From positions 1-64,000 of the forward strand of contig JBFIHZ010000001.1 of the NCBI GenBank assembly GCA_041601535.1: a stretch of 64,000 nt of DNA. The letters run 5' to 3'. The notes beneath the pieces were generated by a model that had not been told where the DNA came from, did not search any database, and worked only from the letters and a program-made list of their open reading frames with translations. Of the stretch, positions 8,651-17,543 are shown piece by piece. Numbering within the stretch: position 1 is the stretch's first letter; every line of letters starts with the position of its first letter. A program made the position numbers and the translations under genes. This DNA comes from JBFIHZ01 sp041601535 (lineage in GTDB: Bacteria; Pseudomonadota; Gammaproteobacteria; Xanthomonadales; SZUA-36).

Positions 8651-8794
8651 TCGGTATGCCTTTACGGAAACTTCAGGCAATCTGCAGGGGATACAGCGTC
8701 ATGCACACCCGGGCCAGGCCGATTGCTCCGGCTGGCGGTATAATAAACGCCCCGAATTGAAAATTGTTGGGGCATTCACTGAGGTTTGACTGAT

Positions 8795-9391
8795 ATGACG
8801 GACAATACGGTTGCCGCACTGTTTGGTATTTATGATCGTGCCCTGAGTGCGGAGTTTTGCCGTGACGTGATCCAGCGGTTTGAGAACGACCCACGCAAAA
8901 CCCGCGGCAAGGTGGGTGAAGGTGCATACCGCCCCGATTTCAAGGGCACCACGGAAATAGATTTTGCGGATATCCGTCAGGGCTGGGAAGACGTGATCAA
9001 TACCGTCAACCAGAGTCTGATGCTGCACTTGCGGCAATATATGAAGCAGTGGAGTGAGGCGTTCCAGTCGGTGGAAGTGCATCACGAAGGGTTTCGCATG
9101 GCTCGCTACAACCCCGGTGAGCAGTTCAATTGGCATTCGGACAATATCGGTAGTTCCTTCACCCGGGTGATGACGGTAATGTGGTATCTCAACACCGTGG
9201 AAGAAGGCGGTGAGACCGATTACAAGTGGATGGGTCAGGCCATCAAGCCGGTCGAAGGGCGCATGATGATCTGCCCTGTGGGCTGGCCGTTTTTTCACCG
9301 TGGTGCGCCGCCGGTGAGCGGGCCCAAATACACCATCATCACCCAATTGCATCAGAAGCGCCGGGTGGCGCAGGCCAATACGGGTAGCTGA
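8795..9391 (+). CDS. Prolyl-4-hydroxylase-like 2-oxoglutarate/Fe(II) oxygenase
   Basis: A 198-residue dioxygenase predicted to hydroxylate a substrate using 2-oxoglutarate, O2 and Fe(II). The iron ligands are readable: H114 and D116 in NWHSDN and the distal H168 in PFFHRGAP; K178 in GPKYTI fits the 2-oxoglutarate carboxylate site. Length and layout match bacterial prolyl-4-hydroxylase/PKHD-like proteins. The ATG at 8795 is preceded by GAGG; a TTG at 8786 is too close to that site. It is very similar in layout to the product of 31214-31774 (ligands H113, D115, H167, K177), so the two are probably paralogues. Whether it acts on protein or a small molecule is open. Confidence 0.88.
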   Translation: MTDNTVAALFGIYDRALSAEFCRDVIQRFENDPRKTRGKVGEGAYRPDFKGTTEIDFADIRQGWEDVINTVNQSLMLHLRQYMKQWSEAFQSVEVHHEGFRMARYNPGEQFNWHSDNIGSSFTRVMTVMWYLNTVEEGGETDYKWMGQAIKPVEGRMMICPVGWPFFHRGAPPVSGPKYTIITQLHQKRRVAQANTGS

Positions 9392-9415
9392 TAGCCACCA
9401 GGAGTCAGGATACGC

Positions 9416-10372
9416 ATGACGCAAAGCGGCCACCGGGAATGGGAAAATTACTGGAATGAGCCGCGGCTTGCCGCCTGCATGCGTAATGAAGAGGGAAACT
9501 ACGGCGGCGTGATTGGCCAGGAATGGCACCGGTTTTTCACCTCCCTGCAGAAGCATAGCCTGGTGGTGGATCTGGCCACCGGCAACGGTGCCATTGCGCT
9601 GTTGGCCCTGCAGGCATCAGACACCGCTGGCCTGGACTTGCAGGTCTGTGGCGTTGATGCGGTCGATATTGACCCTGCCCGGGTGCTGCCGCAACTTGCC
9701 GGTCAACTGCAAAGAATCAATTTCATAGGCAATACGCAGATGGAGCATTTGCCGTTTGCAGACCGTTCGGTGCACGCGGTTTCCGGACAGTACGCCCTGG
9801 AGTATTCCGACATGGACCTCACCATTGCCGAAATTGCCCGGGTACTGGCGGATTCAGGCCGGTTGAAATTCATCAGCCATACAACCTCTTCCGCGGTGTA
9901 CGCAGCCACCCTGAAGCAGCTGCAGGAAATTTCCCAGCTGGAAGGCTGGGACCTGACGGGCCGGGTGCAGAAAATGGTGCAAACAGAGCCAGGCACCAGT
10001 CCGCATGAACGGGCAAAAAGGGCATTCGGCCGTTGTGCATGCGAAGCCATGCATGCACTGGACCGGGCAGAGGGGCAGAACCGTGTATTCCTCACCCAGT
10101 TCCTGGCCCGGTTGGGTGAAATTTACCAGCATCGTCACGACCAGCGGAAGAAAAAGACTCTGGCTGAACTCAGCGACGTCGATGCTGATTTGAAAGCCCA
10201 TCAATTACGCCTGGAAAGCCTGCGCAAAGCGGCCCTGAACAAGCCGGCCATCGCCGCATGTGAACAACTGCTGCAACGTTGTGGATTCTGCCTGCAAGAT
10301 TCAAGGTCTGTACGCGAGGCGCCGGACCGGCGCCCACTGGGCCATTGTTTTGAAGCCAGCCTGATCCACTGA
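9416..10372 (+). CDS. SAM-dependent methyltransferase
   Basis: A 318-residue class I methyltransferase. The SAM-binding motif I is VVDLATGNGAIALLAL around residue 50; a motif like post-I, VCGVDAVDIDPARV, follows near residue 80, and LPFADRSVHAVSGQYALEY near residue 118 resembles motif IV of Methyltransf_11 proteins. The C-terminal third is helical and charged, with an REAPDRRPLGHCFEA tail, and I cannot match it to a known domain. The gene starts 24 nt after the oxygenase stop, with AGGAG ahead of the ATG. Its place inside the sulfotransferase/oxygenase island suggests a tailoring role. The acceptor is unknown. Confidence 0.85.
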   Translation: MTQSGHREWENYWNEPRLAACMRNEEGNYGGVIGQEWHRFFTSLQKHSLVVDLATGNGAIALLALQASDTAGLDLQVCGVDAVDIDPARVLPQLAGQLQRINFIGNTQMEHLPFADRSVHAVSGQYALEYSDMDLTIAEIARVLADSGRLKFISHTTSSAVYAATLKQLQEISQLEGWDLTGRVQKMVQTEPGTSPHERAKRAFGRCACEAMHALDRAEGQNRVFLTQFLARLGEIYQHRHDQRKKKTLAELSDVDADLKAHQLRLESLRKAALNKPAIAACEQLLQRCGFCLQDSRSVREAPDRRPLGHCFEASLIH

Positions 10373-10397
10373 GGCTGCTGATGGAACTGCGGTCATC

Positions 10398-11465
10398 GTG
10401 AAACTGTCCGCCCCACCGGATTCAAGCCAGTCTGACCTTGTCAGTCCGGACTGGTTTCTGGCCGGTATCGACCCACCGCATGACCGCTTCCATTTCGCCC
10501 GCGTCAGCCAGCAAACCTACCGCGATTCCGCTTTTCTCGATCACCGGATCACACCCCGGCCAAGTGAGATGCGGTCACTGACCGCTGAGCAACTCTGCCT
10601 GCAGTCAGCATCCGCCAGCAATTCTCCGGCCGCATGGATTTTTCACACCGCTTTTTGCTGTTCTACGCTGTTGGCGTTTTGCCTGGATCAGCCGCAGCAC
10701 ACGCTGGTGCTGCGCGAGCCTGCAGTCGCCTCGTCACTGGCGCAGTGGCTGCGCGAGCATGGCGAAGAATCCTGGGATGGCGGTGCACGACATGTAATGG
10801 CCCTGTTGTCCAGATCGTATGCACAGCAGCAGGTGCTGATCAAGCCGTCCAACTACGCCAATGCATTGCTGGGCGGAGTCCTGTCAGGCCGCTGGCTGGA
10901 TTCCGCCGCCGGGCACGCCCCGCGCTGCCTGTTGATGAGCAGCAACCTCAACAACCTGGTGGTTTCCGTGCTGAAGAAAAGCACGGAAGCCGCCCGTTTG
11001 TTGCCCGGCTTTCTGCAGTCGCTGATGGTGGATAGCGATTACGCTGACAGGCTGAACCTGCCCGCCCTGGACCGTCTGGACCTGGCGCAGCAGGCCGTGC
11101 TGTTCTGGCATTGCCAGCGCTATCACTTCCAGCAGGTCATGCATGGCCAGCCCTCGGGCAACTACCAGGCCCTGACCATGGAAGCGTTCCTGGCCTCTCC
11201 GGAAGAAACCTTGCACAGCGTGGACACGTTTCTGCATCTGGGCTTGGGACCGGAGCGCATTCATCAAACCGTTGTGGCTGGTGCGTTTGGCAGGCATTCC
11301 AAGGCCGGTGGCACCTACAGTCCGCAGCAGCAACGTGCAGAGGCCCTTCAGGTCAGTTCGAAATTCGGCGCTGAAATCACCGCGGCCCGGCAGTGGGCCC
11401 GGCCATTCTTGCGTGAATTGCCGGTTGAGCCACTGACACCGCAGGAAGACCCATTTGCCGAATAA
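10398..11465 (+). CDS. Divergent sulfotransferase-like protein
   Basis: A 355-residue protein starting at GTG. Residues 80-108 (WIFHTAFCCSTLLAFCLD, then LVLREPAV) resemble the phosphosulfate loop and following strand of a divergent sulfotransferase-like family in which the loop reads HTAFCxSTLL. The expected 3'-phosphate motif is not clear: the corresponding stretch reads CLLMSSNLNNLVVSVLKK and lacks the usual arginine. It may be a non-canonical sulfotransferase or may have lost PAPS binding. It closes the plus-strand island and is convergent with the oxygenase gene ending at 11478, only 12 bp away. Confidence 0.6.
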   Translation: MKLSAPPDSSQSDLVSPDWFLAGIDPPHDRFHFARVSQQTYRDSAFLDHRITPRPSEMRSLTAEQLCLQSASASNSPAAWIFHTAFCCSTLLAFCLDQPQHTLVLREPAVASSLAQWLREHGEESWDGGARHVMALLSRSYAQQQVLIKPSNYANALLGGVLSGRWLDSAAGHAPRCLLMSSNLNNLVVSVLKKSTEAARLLPGFLQSLMVDSDYADRLNLPALDRLDLAQQAVLFWHCQRYHFQQVMHGQPSGNYQALTMEAFLASPEETLHSVDTFLHLGLGPERIHQTVVAGAFGRHSKAGGTYSPQQQRAEALQVSSKFGAEITAARQWARPFLRELPVEPLTPQEDPFAE

Positions 11466-11477
11466 GCCGGGTCTTGC

Positions 11478-12170
11478 TCAGGCTGTGGCTGATGACTCCT
11501 GCCAGCGAAAGCTGTAGTTCGCGGCTACGGTGATGCGCGGCAATTTCCCCAGATAGGGCGTCACCTCATGCTGGATGAAGGAAGGAAACACCAGCAGTTC
11601 CCCCGGCTTCATCGGGTAGTTCACTGAGCCGACGTGGTGCGGGCGTTGCCAGTTTGAATTACCGGCATCACGGTACATGTGCGCGGTGGTGCGCGGATCC
11701 TTGAAGTTAAGCGTGCCGCTCAAGGGCAGGTCTGTCGGTGTTTCGCCGGGGTCGACCATGTATACCGCCGACCAGGATGCATTGGAATGGATGTGGCTGG
11801 ATATATAGCCGCCAAAGTGGGTGACGTGATACCAGGCATCCGTTATCACCCGCAAGCGGCTGCAGTCCTCGGGTGAGTAGCCGTTGGTACTGGCTACCGC
11901 GTGCAGCACGCCATGCAGGAAAAACATTTTCAGTTCCTGGATGGCTGGATGAGGGTCGCGGAACAAGTCAAACGTACTTTCAAATATGCGGACCTGGTTA
12001 CTCGGAATGTACTCCTTGTTGCGGTACTTCTCGCCTTGCGCCTCCTGTTCCAGGATAAGGCCTTTCAGCGCCTCGTTCAGCGCTTTGGGTTGTGGGTAGC
12101 TGGCCGAGAATACCGGGGTGGAAAAATCGCCCCAGCTTTTGATTTCAGGTTTTTGTGTGTTGGCTGGCAT
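11478..12170 (-). CDS. Putative 2OG-Fe(II) oxygenase (TIGR02466-like)
   Basis: A 230-residue protein of the second oxygenase type in this island. It carries HIHSNASWSAVYMVD (H126 and H128), FPSFIQHEVTPY (H201) and PRITVAANY (R212), the arrangement typical of the TIGR02466 putative 2OG-Fe(II) oxygenase family, whose first motif is HxH rather than HxD. I chose the ATG at 12170; the frame stays open upstream to 12263, but that part shows no family similarity. Transcription is opposite to the island and in line with the GTPase genes upstream of it (99-bp gap). The substrate is unknown. Confidence 0.85.
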   Translation of the reverse strand: MPANTQKPEIKSWGDFSTPVFSASYPQPKALNEALKGLILEQEAQGEKYRNKEYIPSNQVRIFESTFDLFRDPHPAIQELKMFFLHGVLHAVASTNGYSPEDCSRLRVITDAWYHVTHFGGYISSHIHSNASWSAVYMVDPGETPTDLPLSGTLNFKDPRTTAHMYRDAGNSNWQRPHHVGSVNYPMKPGELLVFPSFIQHEVTPYLGKLPRITVAANYSFRWQESSATA

Positions 12171-12268
12171 ACAGGGTGTCCCCGCGGGTCCAGGTGAAAG
12201 AGTCGTGGCTGCCGGCCTGTCTGTCAAGTGGGCAGAACCGCAATCGTGTCCACTGCCCCGCACAGGGG

Positions 12269-13633
12269 TCAGACCGCCGAGGATTTCAGCTTGCGCGCAA
12301 TGTCGGCTTTGGCGCTGCGAATCAGCGAATCCCGGTCCAGCGAGTCCTGGATGGCCTTGGCCACCTCGCGTGGGCCGTTTTTACCCCAGGACTTGCCCCT
12401 GGCGAACCAGCTTTGCGCGACCTGGCCGGTCAGGTAGGTTGCGTACCACGCCAGGCCACCCTGCGCGGACGCCGTTACCACCGTGGATAATCCGGCGCTG
12501 GCGGTTTTCATCGCGCTGGACGCCAGATTGATGCCCCAGTAAGCCCCCATCAGGGCTGCCAGTTGGGCGGAAATGGTCAACACCAGCTTGGCGGCTTCGC
12601 GGCGGGACAGGCGAAACCCGTAAACCTCACCGAGGTGAATAACCATGGCCACGTCGGTGCCGGCCGCTGCGATCAGGTCGGCGATCGGCACCGGGTTGGC
12701 GGCCACCACCAGCCCCTTGACCATGCAGTAGTTGCGAATAATGCGTTCGGCCACCGTTTTACGCGCGGCCACGATGCGGCGGGCGACTTTCTCGTCCAAC
12801 TCGCTGGCAAATACGGACGCATTGAGCGCCACCAGCGCCTTGCCTTCTTTTTCCAGCAAGGTCCACAGTACGGAACGCAGTTCACTGACCTCAACCGGGC
12901 GGGGCCGGCGGGTTTCACGTTCCGTGCCATCAGGCTCTGCGATGATGACGGTTTCATCGCGTGGTTCCGCGGCCGCCGCCAGCACCAGGCTGGCCGGCAG
13001 CAAATCAGCTGTGCGCTGGCGCAGGCGTTGCAACAGCAATTGCTGCTCGGAACGGGTGTAACGGTCCGCTTTATTCAACACCAGGATCACGTTGCGGCCC
13101 GCTCTGGCCAATTCATTCAATGCCCGGAATTCCTGTTCGGTAAGGTCTGCCTCGCAGACAAACAGGATCAGGTCGGCGCGGCGGCTGACCTCCCGAGCGA
13201 GTTTCTCGCGCTGCTGTCCATCGAGTTCATCAATGCCGGGTGTGTCAATCAACTGTACCCGACCTTGCTGCAGCAGCTGCCACTGGCTGCGGGCTTCCTG
13301 TTTGGTTTCGCCATGCAGTGGGCTGGTCTGGAAGCGGTGCTGGCCCAGCAGGGTGTTCAGCAGGGACGATTTGCCAACGCCAACACGGCCGTATGCTGCA
13401 ATGTGGATTTCTTCCTGCTGAATCTTATGCGCGATTTGTTCAATCTGCTCAAACTCTTGCGCCAGTTCAGCGCGCACCGGTGCCGGAATGCTGGAGTCTT
13501 CCAGCAGCCTGCCCAGGTTGCTGTAGGCGGCGGCCAGATGGCGTTCCTGTTGCGTGAGGTCAGGTTTCCCGTTGTCCGTTACGCGTGAGTGCCATTTTTG
13601 CAAAACGGACCGCACCGGATTCCAGATTCTCAT
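12269..13633 (-). CDS. GTPase with C-terminal DUF697-type domain
   Basis: A 454-residue Era/YcjF-type GTPase. G1 is YGRVGVGKSS (residues 81-90), G3 is DTPGIDEL and G4 is NKAD. The C-terminal part (about 290-430) contains glycine/alanine-rich hydrophobic stretches (VMIHLGEVYGFRLSRREAAKL and later segments) typical of the DUF697 domain. I chose the ATG at 13633 because GAGGAA lies 7 nt ahead of it. That start is 74 nt inside the upstream GTPase gene, a long overlap implying coupled translation. The two paralogues may form a hetero-complex at the membrane. The cellular role is unknown. Confidence 0.85.
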   Translation of the reverse strand: MRIWNPVRSVLQKWHSRVTDNGKPDLTQQERHLAAAYSNLGRLLEDSSIPAPVRAELAQEFEQIEQIAHKIQQEEIHIAAYGRVGVGKSSLLNTLLGQHRFQTSPLHGETKQEARSQWQLLQQGRVQLIDTPGIDELDGQQREKLAREVSRRADLILFVCEADLTEQEFRALNELARAGRNVILVLNKADRYTRSEQQLLLQRLRQRTADLLPASLVLAAAAEPRDETVIIAEPDGTERETRRPRPVEVSELRSVLWTLLEKEGKALVALNASVFASELDEKVARRIVAARKTVAERIIRNYCMVKGLVVAANPVPIADLIAAAGTDVAMVIHLGEVYGFRLSRREAAKLVLTISAQLAALMGAYWGINLASSAMKTASAGLSTVVTASAQGGLAWYATYLTGQVAQSWFARGKSWGKNGPREVAKAIQDSLDRDSLIRSAKADIARKLKSSAV

Positions 13634-15020
13634 GTAACAGTTCCTCAAATGCCTGCGCCGCCGGGAGTGGCCGCAGCTCGCCACGGCTGGCCAGGGTAGC
13701 CGCCGCTGCCCGGCCCAGGCTGTCGAATATCATGCCATACGCCACGGCGTGAACCATGCCGCCGGTCAGCGTGCCAATGCCGGGAAACGCTTTCAGCGCG
13801 TTGCCGGCAATGGCCAGTGTAATGGCGGTCATATTCTTGACCTTGCCACCCGCCAGCCGCAAAAACGATTCAATCTCCATTTCCTTGACCGGCACGTCGT
13901 ACAGGCTGGACAGTTCGCGCATCAGTTGCGTGGCCAGTACACCCTGGATCACGAGGTCGGACCCTGGTGCAACGGCTGCCAGTGCGCCAACCACAGCGCG
14001 GCGGGCGTAGCGGCTGACCAGTTCATCGGCCTGCTGGCTGCGATGCCGCGATCGGGCTGCAAGCAATTTGTCGTTGGCCAGCATCAACACCGCGGTATCC
14101 CGCAACGACTCCATCAATTCCCGGTCTCGGTCAAGCAGGCTCTGCACCGCGTGCAGCAAGGGCAGAATTTCCGCTGGCCGTTGCCGGCTTACCCGTTCTT
14201 CAATGCCTTCACCCAGCAGCCGTACCACGTCTTCACGGCCGCCCGCCTGGATGGTTACCACGTTCTCGGCAGACAGCCTGGAGTGTTGCTGCAAGCGGTG
14301 GCGCAGCTGCTCCAGCTCATCAGCGGTGTAGCGGTCGGATTTGTTCAGTGCCAGCACGATCGGCTTGCCCAGTTCCCGCAGCTGGTGCAACTGCCTGGCC
14401 TGGCTCGCCGTGAGGTCGCCGTCACACAGAAATATCACCAGATGGGCGCGGCGTGTTTCCTCCAGCGCCGGCGTTTCTTCGTCAAAATTAAAACCGGGCA
14501 GGTCAGCAATAACCACCTGATCCCCGGATGGAGCGGTCCAGCGATAATGCGTTATCACCTGCGTGGTACCCGCGCGCGCATCGCAATCTATTTCCGCCTG
14601 TGGCAGCAGCGCTTTGACCAGACTGCTCTTGCCGCTACTCACTTCACCGTGGATGGCGATATACAGTTCGCCACTGGATTTTCGCCGGCGCTGTTCACTG
14701 ATTTCATCCAGTGCGTGGCTGATATCCACACCCTGGCGCGCTGCTTGCAGCAGATCGTTCTGCAGGGATTCAGCGTCAGCCGGCGCGGTCGGGGCGGCTG
14801 GGCCGGGTTTGCGGGAGGGCCGCAGCCACGACCAGAAGCCGATGGCGGTAACCAGCGGCAATGCCAGCAGCAGAATGGCATAAGTCCAGCGCAGCCAGGC
14901 AGGCGCCTGCTGCAGGTAATTCCACACCGACAAGGCGGTATCGGTGGCCAGCAGGAACAGGAACAGCACCACCAGTGCTGCCAGCATAACCACAGCACTG
15001 ACCAGCCACTTCAGTGGCAT
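13560..15020 (-). CDS. Membrane-anchored GTPase with DUF697-type domain
   Basis: A 486-residue paralogue of the downstream GTPase, with two N-terminal membrane helices (about 6-25 and 46-65) and a proline-rich linker before the G domain. G1 is IHGEVSSGKSS (123-133), G3 is DLPGFNFDEE and G4 is NKSD. The C-terminal region (about 330-460) again looks like DUF697, with VVGALAAVAPGSDLVIQGV. The start at 15020 is supported by AGGA 6 nt upstream; a GTG six codons earlier lacks a ribosome site. It is divergent from the histidine kinase at 15201. Membrane location is predicted; function is unknown, with stress-linked envelope or membrane remodelling as possibilities only. Confidence 0.85.
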   Translation of the reverse strand: MPLKWLVSAVVMLAALVVLFLFLLATDTALSVWNYLQQAPAWLRWTYAILLLALPLVTAIGFWSWLRPSRKPGPAAPTAPADAESLQNDLLQAARQGVDISHALDEISEQRRRKSSGELYIAIHGEVSSGKSSLVKALLPQAEIDCDARAGTTQVITHYRWTAPSGDQVVIADLPGFNFDEETPALEETRRAHLVIFLCDGDLTASQARQLHQLRELGKPIVLALNKSDRYTADELEQLRHRLQQHSRLSAENVVTIQAGGREDVVRLLGEGIEERVSRQRPAEILPLLHAVQSLLDRDRELMESLRDTAVLMLANDKLLAARSRHRSQQADELVSRYARRAVVGALAAVAPGSDLVIQGVLATQLMRELSSLYDVPVKEMEIESFLRLAGGKVKNMTAITLAIAGNALKAFPGIGTLTGGMVHAVAYGMIFDSLGRAAAATLASRGELRPLPAAQAFEELLHENLESGAVRFAKMALTRNGQRET

Positions 15021-15200
15021 GACCCATCCTGCGGCCACTGTGAGGAGGTGCCAGGAGGCAAGGGGAATGCGTAATTCATGGCCTTATTCTAACAGCCGTT
15101 GCATGAAATGCCTTGGGCAGGTACATTGGCAATTACGGGCACCGTGCGCCCTGTTTCCGTCAGCAGTTCTACGGTTCAATTGCGGTGTCAGGGGGTCACA

Positions 15201-16427
15201 ATGCAGGGCATGAATTCTTCTTTTATGCGGCCCAGGCGGCCGCTTTCCCGTCTTTCCAGCTCATTGTTTGGAGTGTGCCGCGGCACACCTCCACGGGTTC
15301 GCGGCGCCAGCCTGCCCGAGCATTTCAGCTTGTGCCGCCTGGGGCTGGTGCGCCATGAATTGCGCACGCCACTGGCAGGCATTATGGGCATGGCCGAGTT
15401 GTTGTCCGACTCACCCTTGCGCAGCGAACAGGCTGCCTGGCTGGGCGCCCTGCAGCAATCCGGACGACAGTTGCAGTGTTTGCTCGAGCGGGTCAGCCGC
15501 TCAGGCCTGGCCCCGGTAATGCCGGCCGGACTGAGGCAGCATTCGTTTGATGGCCACCGGTTTCTTGAGCAGGTGATGCTGTCACACTGGCCAGAGGCAA
15601 AGCGCAAACACCTCGGGCTGTACCTTGAAGTGGACCAGGCGTTACCCACGCAGTGGCATAGCCATGCGCCGACCTTGCGGCAATTACTGGACAACCTGAT
15701 CGCCAACAGTCTGAAGTTTACCCAGGCAGGCCATGTGCTGCTCCGTGCGCGATTGCAAAGACACGCTAGCGCCGCAGGCCCGGCCTTGTCGCTCTGCGTG
15801 GAAGATACCGGGGTGGGGTTTTGTGAACAGGCGGACCAGTCGGTTTACGCCGTGCGTGAACAGGGGCAATGCACCCCGCAGATGGCCATCAGTGGGCGCG
15901 GCATGGGATTGCAGATCTGCCGCTACAACACGCAGTTGCTGAAAGGCCAGTTGAGCAACCAGTCCGTACCGGGCGATGGCAGCCGCTTCGAACTGGTATT
16001 GCCGGAGGTGCTCAGGCAACAAGCCAGTGGCATCAGGCAGCGGCCGGCGCTGCTGGGTACCCTGGTTTGCCTGCTGGGTCTGTCCGGGCCTTTGCGCGCT
16101 GTGGTTGAGCACCTGTTGGGTCGACTTGGCATCGGTATTGTGCGGATGCCATCGCAGCACATGGATCGCTTGCCTGAGGGGGTACAGGTGGTGATCTGTG
16201 ACCCCGTGCATGCCCGGCGCCTGCGCTGGCTGCCCGGTTTGCATCAGTGGTGCGCGCAAGCCATGCTGCTGTCGCCGGATTATCAGGTGTCCGATAGTGG
16301 AGCGCCAGGCCCACCCAGGCTGGCCTGTACCGCCTTGCCTCAACCAGTGATCCGCTCCAACCTGGAGCCTTTGCTGTTACAAGTGGCACTGCAGCGCGCG
16401 CTGCAGGCCGGAAAAGGGCTGGAATGA
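15201..16427 (+). CDS. Soluble histidine kinase with degenerate receiver-like C terminus
   Basis: A 408-residue kinase without membrane segments or a recognisable input domain. The phosphoacceptor box is LVRHELRTPLAGIMGMAELL with H52. The ATP-binding domain shows the N box DNLIANSLKF, G1 VEDTGVGF and G2 GRGMGLQICRY. After residue 275 follows a segment with receiver-like alternation (LLGTLVCLLGLSGPLRAVV, then VQVVICDPVHA with an aspartate at the expected strand end), but the acidic pocket and the later lysine are not clear. The ATG at 15201 is preceded by AGGGGG at 15190-15195. No response regulator gene is adjacent. It converges on hemE with a 13-bp gap. Confidence 0.8.
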   Translation: MQGMNSSFMRPRRPLSRLSSSLFGVCRGTPPRVRGASLPEHFSLCRLGLVRHELRTPLAGIMGMAELLSDSPLRSEQAAWLGALQQSGRQLQCLLERVSRSGLAPVMPAGLRQHSFDGHRFLEQVMLSHWPEAKRKHLGLYLEVDQALPTQWHSHAPTLRQLLDNLIANSLKFTQAGHVLLRARLQRHASAAGPALSLCVEDTGVGFCEQADQSVYAVREQGQCTPQMAISGRGMGLQICRYNTQLLKGQLSNQSVPGDGSRFELVLPEVLRQQASGIRQRPALLGTLVCLLGLSGPLRAVVEHLLGRLGIGIVRMPSQHMDRLPEGVQVVICDPVHARRLRWLPGLHQWCAQAMLLSPDYQVSDSGAPGPPRLACTALPQPVIRSNLEPLLLQVALQRALQAGKGLE

Positions 16428-16440
16428 CCTGCCGCCGGCC

Positions 16441-17511
16441 TCAATCACCGGCCTGGTGGAAGGCCGGGCTGTACTCCGCCACTGCACGGATAAGACCATC
16501 CAGGTGGTCGGGATTGACATCAGGTGTAATGCCGTGGCCCAGGTTGAACACATGGCCCGGGCCTTTGCCAAAACTGTCCAGCACCTGTTCGGCCTCATGG
16601 CGGATCACTTGCGGGCTGGCCAACAGGATGGCCGGGTCCAGGTTACCCTGCAGCGCTACCCGATCGCCCACGCGGGCCCGGGCTTCGGCCAGGGAGATGG
16701 TCCAGTCAACACCCAGCGCGTCGCAGCCGGTATCTGCCTGCGCTTCCAGGTGGGCATTACAGTTTTTGCAGAACAGGATGACCGGCACCGGGTTGCCATC
16801 GTGCTGACGTTCCAGCCCTTCGACGATACGTGCCAGGTACTGCAGCGAGAAGGCCTGGTAGGCCGGGGGCGACAGCACGCCACCCCAGGTATCGAACAGT
16901 TGCACCGCCTGGGCACCCGCGCGAATCTGCGCATTCAGGTAAGCGGTTACCGCGTCGGCCAAGCGGCCCAGCAGATCATGTGCCAGCGCCGGCTCGTTGT
17001 AGATCATCTGTTTGACGAGGTTAAACGTTTTGCTTGAACCCCCTTCCACCATGTAGGTGGCCAGGGTCCATGGGCTGCCGCTGAACCCGATCAGCGGCAC
17101 CCGGCCATCGAGTTCCCGGCGTGTGACACTGATGGCATCCATGACGTACCCCAGTGAATCGGCGATGTCCAGTTTTGGCAGTTGTTTCACCTGTTCAGCG
17201 GAGCGGATCGGGCGCTCAAACTTGGGGCCTTCACCTTCTGAAAAGTACAGGCCCAGGCCCATCGCATCGGGAATGGTAAGAATATCCGAGAAAATGATGG
17301 CGGCGTCCAGGTCAAATCGTCTCAGCGGTTGCAGCGTCACTTCGCAGGCCAGTTCCGGCGTACGGCACAGGTTCATAAAACTCCCGGCCTGCGCGCGGGT
17401 GTTGAGGTATTCGGGCAGGTAGCGGCCGGCCTGGCGCATGATCCACACCGGGGTGCGGTCCACCGGCTGGCGCAGCAGGGCGCGAATGATTCGGTCGTTT
17501 TTCAGGGTCAT
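16441..17511 (-). CDS. hemE: Uroporphyrinogen decarboxylase
   Basis: Cytoplasmic enzyme of haem biosynthesis that removes four carboxyl groups from uroporphyrinogen III to give coproporphyrinogen III. The 356-residue length is normal. The N-terminal signature [15 protein letters not shown] (residues 21-35) carries the substrate-binding arginines; [14 protein letters not shown] and [16 protein letters not shown] are further family hallmarks. It lies 32 bp downstream of aroB on the same strand, probably the last gene of an aroK-aroB-hemE operon. Confidence 0.98.
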   Translation of the reverse strand: MTLKNDRIIRALLRQPVDRTPVWIMRQAGRYLPEYLNTRAQAGSFMNLCRTPELACEVTLQPLRRFDLDAAIIFSDILTIPDAMGLGLYFSEGEGPKFERPIRSAEQVKQLPKLDIADSLGYVMDAISVTRRELDGRVPLIGFSGSPWTLATYMVEGGSSKTFNLVKQMIYNEPALAHDLLGRLADAVTAYLNAQIRAGAQAVQLFDTWGGVLSPPAYQAFSLQYLARIVEGLERQHDGNPVPVILFCKNCNAHLEAQADTGCDALGVDWTISLAEARARVGDRVALQGNLDPAILLASPQVIRHEAEQVLDSFGKGPGHVFNLGHGITPDVNPDHLDGLIRAVAEYSPAFHQAGD

Positions 17512-17543
17512 TGCGGTATTTCCTGGTGTTTGGGGTGGCCGCT

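Noticed and set aside
8739..8744. TATAAT ahead of the prolyl-hydroxylase-like gene as a promoter
   Set aside because: The -10 match is perfect, but no acceptable -35 lies 16-18 bp upstream; the island may be read from further upstream. Kept only as a remark.
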